A DNA stretch of 51,659 nt from Bradyrhizobium diversitatis (lineage in GTDB: Bacteria; Pseudomonadota; Alphaproteobacteria; Rhizobiales; Xanthobacteraceae), in contig NZ_JACEGD010000062.1 in NCBI RefSeq assembly GCF_016031635.1, positions 1 through 51,659 of the forward strand, read 5' to 3'. Both the position numbers and the translations under genes were made by a program. This document shows, in pieces, positions 51,361 through 51,659 of the stretch (position 1 is its first letter; each line of letters begins with the position of its first letter). The notes under the pieces are model-generated. The model made no database searches and was not told the origin of the DNA. It saw nothing but the letters and a program-made list of their open reading frames with translations.

Positions 51361-51659
51361 CTGACCTGCCCCTGCCGATTTCCTCCAGTTGAAGTTAGAG
51401 TCCGGCCTTCTGAAGGACGGACAGATGAAGCGAGCCAGGTTTACGGAAGAGCAGATTATTGGCGTGCTGCGTGAGCATGAGGCGGGTGCGAAGGCTGCCG
51501 ATTTGGCGCGGAAGCATGGCGTCTCTGAAGCGACGCTGTACAATTGGAAGGCGAAGTTCGGCGGTCTGGACGTCTCCGATGCCAAGCGGTTGCGGCAACT
51601 CGAGGACGAGAACGCCAAGCTGAAGAAGCTGCTGGCCGAGCAGATGCTGGATGCTGCAG
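51361..51659 (+). mobile_element. Left end of an IS3-family insertion sequence (cut by window end)
   Basis: The junction is near TGACCTGCCCC (51361 onward), which I take as the terminal repeat. OrfA starts at 51425: MKRARFTEEQIIGVLREHEAGAKAADLARKHGVSEATLYNWKAKFGGLDVSDAKRLRQLEDENAKLKKLLAEQMLDAA. This is the helix-turn-helix and leucine-zipper protein of IS3 elements. It is inserted in, or recombined with, the IS110 remnant. Confidence 0.85.
51425..51659 (+). CDS. IS3-family transposase OrfA, partial
   Basis: 78 codons before the window ends. The N-terminal HTH_Tnp_1 fold (FTEEQIIGVLREHEAGAKAADLARKHGVSEATLYNWKAKFGG) is followed by a leucine zipper (LRQLEDENAKLKKLL). In IS3 elements this is joined to OrfB by programmed frameshifting to make the transposase. 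The ATG follows GGACGGACAG. Confidence 0.92.
   Translation, partial: MKRARFTEEQIIGVLREHEAGAKAADLARKHGVSEATLYNWKAKFGGLDVSDAKRLRQLEDENAKLKKLLAEQMLDAA

Noticed and set aside
1..51659. CRISPR array, rRNA or tRNA genes
   Set aside because: No regularly spaced short repeats and no tRNA or rRNA core sequences were seen on either strand by eye.

Overview
The window looks like chromosome of a Bradyrhizobium-type alphaproteobacterium (Nitrobacteraceae). The evidence is high GC content, a complete fixNOQP-fixGHIS run, hemN, fixLJ and a fixK-type regulator with FixK boxes (TTGAT-N4-ATCAA), a ROSE RNA thermometer ahead of an hsp20 gene, a short FtsZ2-type paralog, and many small proteins that I recognise as Bradyrhizobium hypotheticals. 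All family assignments come from reading the sequence; no search was run.

Layout. (1) 1-17,060 is a remnant of an integrative element or plasmid-type accessory block, mostly on the minus strand: DUF736, a membrane protein, a DUF2493 protein, a Toprim/DUF7146 protein, a giant methyltransferase plus strawberry-notch-type helicase, ParB and an ArdC-like antirestriction protein. It has been rearranged. A ~440-bp duplication carrying the DUF736 start flanks a cassette with a short ftsZ and decayed genes. There are loose N- and C-terminal pieces of a second Toprim gene, and an inverted DUF736 scrap. (2) 17,060-20,750 holds two two-gene operons of unknown function and fixK. (3) 20,956-33,281 is a microaerobic respiration island on the minus strand: fixLJ (oxygen sensing), a 75-aa protein plus hemN (anaerobic haem synthesis), a DUF6455 protein, fixNOQP (cbb3 oxidase) and fixGHIS (its assembly and copper loading). 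Three FixK boxes drive the last blocks. (4) 33,385-39,710 holds small genes, a double beta-barrel outer-membrane protein, hsp20 with a ROSE element, a dead pseudoazurin gene, a sigma-like factor with a membrane partner, and two tiny membrane proteins. (5) 39,600-48,270 is an ~8.2-kb insert between ~230-bp inverted repeats. It carries a soluble di-iron monooxygenase operon (mim/prmABCD type) behind a perfect sigma-54 promoter, a broken groEL-like chaperonin gene, a RraA-like fragment and a MarR regulator. (6) 48,270-51,659 is gene-poor DNA with small hypotheticals, an internally deleted IS110 transposase and the start of an IS3-family element.

Low oxygen would be sensed by FixL, passed to FixJ and then to a FixK protein, which acts on the three boxes. 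The monooxygenase has a different control logic (sigma-54), and no sigma-54 activator is visible here. The most unusual signals are a cloverleaf-like stem element present three times in the accessory block with compensatory stem changes, and a second hairpin type shared by the ardC and parB leaders.
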